Positions 36,065 through 40,097 of a stretch of DNA of 40,097 bases are shown here, in pieces; within the stretch, counting starts at the first letter, position 1, and each line of letters begins with the position of its first letter. The notes under the pieces were generated by a model. It searched no databases. It was not told the origin of the DNA and worked only from the letters and a program-made list of their open reading frames with translations. The translations under genes and the position numbers were made by a program. The DNA is from Hyaloscypha bicolor E (Eukaryota > Ascomycota > Leotiomycetes > Helotiales > Hyaloscyphaceae): positions 1-40,097 of the forward strand of contig NW_020194670.1 of assembly GCF_002865645.1 (NCBI RefSeq). The letters run 5' to 3'.

Positions 36065-37899
36065 AAATATTATAAATAATACTAGAAATATAGCTAATTA
36101 TTTAAATAATTTAAATTTAATCTAAGAAATAATATTAGCTTTAATTATTTTATTATTATTAATATTTTTTATATTTTTAGTAAGCCTATACTTTATATTA
36201 TTAATAAAGGCACTCGATATTAAGCCGGCTAATAGCTCTAGAATATTTATATAATATATACCTAAAATATATTTAAATAATACTAGATTAATAATTATTT
36301 AGGCTTTTCTAATTAGATTATAATAAATACTAGAAAGTAGTTTATTAGTAAGAAGTTTATTTAGCTTATAAATACTATAGAAACTAAGATTAAGATTATT
36401 TCTATAAAAGCTTATAACTTTATTAGAATTATAGAATACTATTATAACCTAATCTAATATATATATCTTATTATTATAGCTAAAATTAATAGAATTAATA
36501 AAAATACTATATTTTAAATAGCTTTTAAGGCTATTAATAATTCTATAGAACCTAATAGTATTATCTTAATTTTTTTAGTTTATAGTACTTTATCTTAAAT
36601 AATTAAATATAATATTTTATTATTTACTATATTATAGTAATTAATAATACTTAAGAAAATAATAATAGAAATTTAGAATCTTTAAACTAGATATTAAATT
36701 ATAAATACTTTAAATACTCGAAATAGTTCTAGGATTATTAATATTTCTAAATTATTTCTAAATTCAAATATTTTTATTAAATATAAAGAAAATACTAGTT
36801 AATCTAATAATTAAAATAGATTATATAAGCTAGTAGCTATTAATAAAAAGAACTATATACTAGCTCTATTATATAATAATACTACTTTTTATTTAATTTT
36901 TATAAAGCTCTTTTATATAGGAAATATTAAGGTTATTACTAATAGCCCTAAATTTAAACCTATTCTTAAATCTAATAATAAAGCTAAAAATAATATAAAT
37001 ATAATTCTTTTTATTATTTCTATTATTTCACTAAAATATAATAGAAAATACTTTTATAAGACCTCGAATATTATAATATTTTTATAAAATAATAAACTAT
37101 ATAAGAATTCTTATTAAGTTAAAGTTACTAGTTTTTTAGAAAAAAATATATTTGAGATTATTTTTAGATTTTAGATACTAAAAGAAATATATATTTTTAA
37201 TTCTCGGTTTATTAATAAAATTAAGAATAAGAATATAAAAAGAAAGCTTAAAAAGTCGAGATTTAGTATTTAGGCTTATAATAATAATAAGAAATATATA
37301 ATATTAATATAATTACTTATTATTTAATATATTAGCTAGAGAATTATTCTTAATATTATTACTATAATAATAAATATTATAAAGCTATATTTATATAATA
37401 TCTTATAAGCTTATATCTAATTAATAATTTTATTTAATTATAATTTTTATATTAACTTATTTTATAAATTTACTAAAAAGCTAAATCTAAATAATAATTT
37501 AGTTCTAAAAATTATAAAACTATTATATAATATACTAGAAGCTAGAAACTATTAGTTTAAAACTTATTATTTCTATTATATTAATAAGCTTTCTATAAAA
37601 TAATTAATTTATAATTCTTGCTTTTTTTATAATAAATAACTTTTCGGAATTATTAGCCTTTAAACTAATAATATTCTATTTATTAGAACTAATAATTTTA
37701 TAAAAGTAAAGTAACTAAAGCTTTATAAAGCTAAGTTCTTAGCTAAGAAATATAAATATCTTATTACTAATTATAATTTCAAGTTTAATAAAGATATTAT
37801 TTATATAAATATTACTAGAATTACTTTTATATAGGAATACTAGTATAAAAACCTCTAAACTATTTCTATAAAAAATATTACTATTATAAGTAATAGAAG
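36065..37899 (+). repeat. 1,835-bp tandem duplication, right unit
   Basis: Second unit, identical to the left one wherever compared. At the junction (36060-36070) the end of one unit, TAATAGAA, runs into the start of the next, AAATATTATAAA, through a short A-run, as expected from microhomology-mediated joining or slippage. Confidence 0.9.
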
Positions 37900-39131
37900 T
37901 ACTATTTATTAAGATCTTTTTATTAAAAACTAATATATTATCTAATATACTAAAGAAATATATATTATATTAGTTTATTAACTAGAAGCTTTATATAATT
38001 TATTAATTATTACTTAAGCTATTAAACTTTTAGAAACTAATATAAAAGCATTTAATAAATATATTTAATAGTAAATTAAGAATATTACTAGAAATAAGAT
38101 TTATAAAACTAGTAAAAAAGTTCTTATATTTAATTATTTTTATAAATGCTTTATTTATAAATAATAGAGATTTCTTTTTCTAAATTAGATATATTCTAGT
38201 TCTAGTAAATAAAACTAGATATACTAATATTATTTATTAGTTTTTTACTAAATATAAAAGAATTACTAGAAGTATTTTAGTTTTAGAATTTTATAATATA
38301 ACTTATAACTTTAATATAAGTACTTTAGTTAAATTTATAATTAATAAAATACTAGAAATAGAACTATTACTAGTAGTTTATATAAATTCGAAGTTATTAT
38401 ATAAATGCTTTATTAAATTAGAAACTACTAAAGAAAAGTATCTAATAATTAATATAATATACTTTTACTAAATATATAAATAACGAGAAATTATAGAAAT
38501 TAAATAAATTAAGAAAAAATCGGATTTTACTAATTTTATAATAAAATTAAAGCTAATAAATACTCTTAAGTACCTAATTAATATAAATATTATATAATTA
38601 GATAAGAAATAAATATATAAAATAGAAGAATATTATAAAAGAGAAAGTTATATATAAAAAACTATAGTTTTTAGTATATAACTAAAACTTTAGTAATAAT
38701 ATAAATATATAAAATATTTAGGAAGTCTAATACTAGGCCAGATTAGAAAATTTATATATAATTAAAAAAAGATATTATTTTTCGTATTTTTTAGAAAGTT
38801 TCTAGTATTAGTATAACTATTTTTTTAGGAGTTATATATATAATTACCAAATACAAGATATAAGTAATAGAATATAAGTAATATAATATAGGTAATAAAA
38901 TATAAAATACAAGATATAATTATATAATTTTATATCTTATTAATAATTTAATTAGTAAACTAGATTTCTTTAGGCTTAATAAATTTAAAAATTATATATT
39001 AATATTATAATACTATAATTTTTACTTTAAATAATAACTTTACTAACTTTATATAAATAGTATTTCTATATTTATATAATAGTATTATATATTTATATAA
39101 TAGTATTATATATTTCTAGTAAACTAATAAA
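37859..39131 (+). repeat. Diverged tandem unit, period about 1,273 bp, unit 1
   Basis: It aligns with 39132-40097 (GTACTATTTATTAAGAT at 37899 and 39172). Differences are mostly C/T and G/A transitions, the second unit being more A/T-rich. Unit 1 has an extra ~58 bases at about 38640-38695 that carry a 36-bp palindrome. It includes a copy of repeat S (38850-39128). Confidence 0.8.
38647..38682. repeat. 36-bp palindrome, copy 5, present/absent between tandem units
   Basis: GTTATATATAAAAAAC start and TAGTATATAAC end; centre RIP-altered to ACTATAGT. It is absent from the matching place in unit 2 (about 39880). Confidence 0.8.
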
Positions 39132-40097
39132 ATTATTTCTATAAATAATATTATTATTATAAATAATAAAAGTACTATTTATTAAGATTTTCTTATTAAG
39201 AATTAATATATTATCTAATAAACTAAAGAAATATATATTATATTAGTTTATTAATTAAAAGCTTTATATAATTTATTAATTATTACTTAAGTTATTAAAC
39301 TTTTAGAAACTAATATAAAAGCATTTAATAAATATATTTAATACTAAATTAAGAATATTACTAGAAAATAAGATTTATAAAACTAGTAAAAAAGTTCTTA
39401 TATTTAATTATTTTTATAAATACTTTATTTATAAATAGTAGAGATTTCTTTTTCTAAATTAAATATATTCTAGTTTTAATAAATAAAACTAAATATATTA
39501 ATATTATTTATTAGTTTTTTACTAAATATAAAAGAATTACTAAAAGTATTCTAGTTTCGAAATTATATAATATAGCTTATAGCTTTAATATAAATACTTT
39601 AATTAAATTTATAATTAATAAAATACTAAAAATAAAGCTATTATTAATAATTTATATAAATACTTTATTAAATTAGATATTATTTAAAAGAAATATCTAA
39701 TAATTAATATAATATATTATTATTAAATATATTATTAATAAAATATTATAGAAATTAAATAAATTAAAAAAGAATTAAATTTTACTAATTTTATAATAAA
39801 ATTAAAGCTATTAAATATTTTTAAATACCTTATTAATATAAATATTATATAATTAAATATAAAAAAATTATATAAAATAGAAATATAAAATATAAAAATA
39901 TATATAAATATATAAAGTATTTAAGAAATCTAATATAAGGCCGAATTAGTAAATTAGTATATAATTAAAAGAAAATATTATTTTTTGTATTTTTAGAAAG
40001 ATTTTAATATTAATATAATTATTTTTTCGAGAATTATATATATAATTATAAGATTCGAGAAATAAAATATAAATAATAAAATATAAATAATAAAATA
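39132..40097 (+). repeat. Diverged tandem unit 2, cut by the window edge
   Basis: Second, more mutated unit of the ~1,273-bp tandem pair. It lacks the palindrome insertion and runs into the start of repeat S (from about 40030) at the window edge. Confidence 0.8.

Noticed and set aside
96..40097. tRNA or rRNA genes
   Set aside because: I saw no cloverleaf-like or rRNA-like sequence in the AT-rich blocks or the island; without a covariance search this is only a visual negative.

Overview
The window is one end of a chromosome from a filamentous ascomycete fungus. It opens with 15 full CCCTAA telomere repeats plus a partial one, and almost everything after that is AT-rich DNA that looks like the product of repeat-induced point mutation (RIP). 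CpA and TpG are nearly absent, TpA is everywhere, ATG codons are missing, and the stops inside old reading frames are TAA or TAG. The one intact gene has five short GT-AG introns (47-68 bp), each with a CTRAY-type branch site, which is typical of Pezizomycotina. I cannot name the species or class.

Layout. 1-95 telomere. 96-7640 RIP-degraded subtelomere with at least two recognisable dead reading frames (4155-5241 and 5794-6288), a 12-bp minisatellite inside the second, a possible third fragment (1474-1797) and a 163-bp tandem repeat (6610-7095). 7641-8466 is a transition zone with less mutated sequence, inverted repeats and a 36-bp near-palindrome. 8467-11930 is the only base-balanced island and holds a single six-exon gene (9107-11485) for a predicted 701-residue Zn(II)2Cys6-type transcription factor. 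11931-40097 is a 28-kb RIP desert built from repeats: a ~300-bp dispersed element (three copies), a 36-bp palindrome (five copies), several tandem arrays, and from about 29.9 kb onward nested partial copies of one element family. That last part includes a 1,835-bp tandem duplication with no difference that I could find.

Function. Only the zinc-cluster gene looks able to make a protein. The rest is a graveyard of repeats whose mutation pattern implies that the lineage has, or had, active RIP. No rRNA, tRNA, CRISPR or bacterial-style operon is visible. No multi-gene system is present. The points most worth a second look are the young duplication inside dead sequence, the exact-length 36-bp palindromes with a present/absent site, the two dead genes that can still be read through their RIP stops, and the zinc-cluster gene, whose cysteine cluster is split by intron 1.
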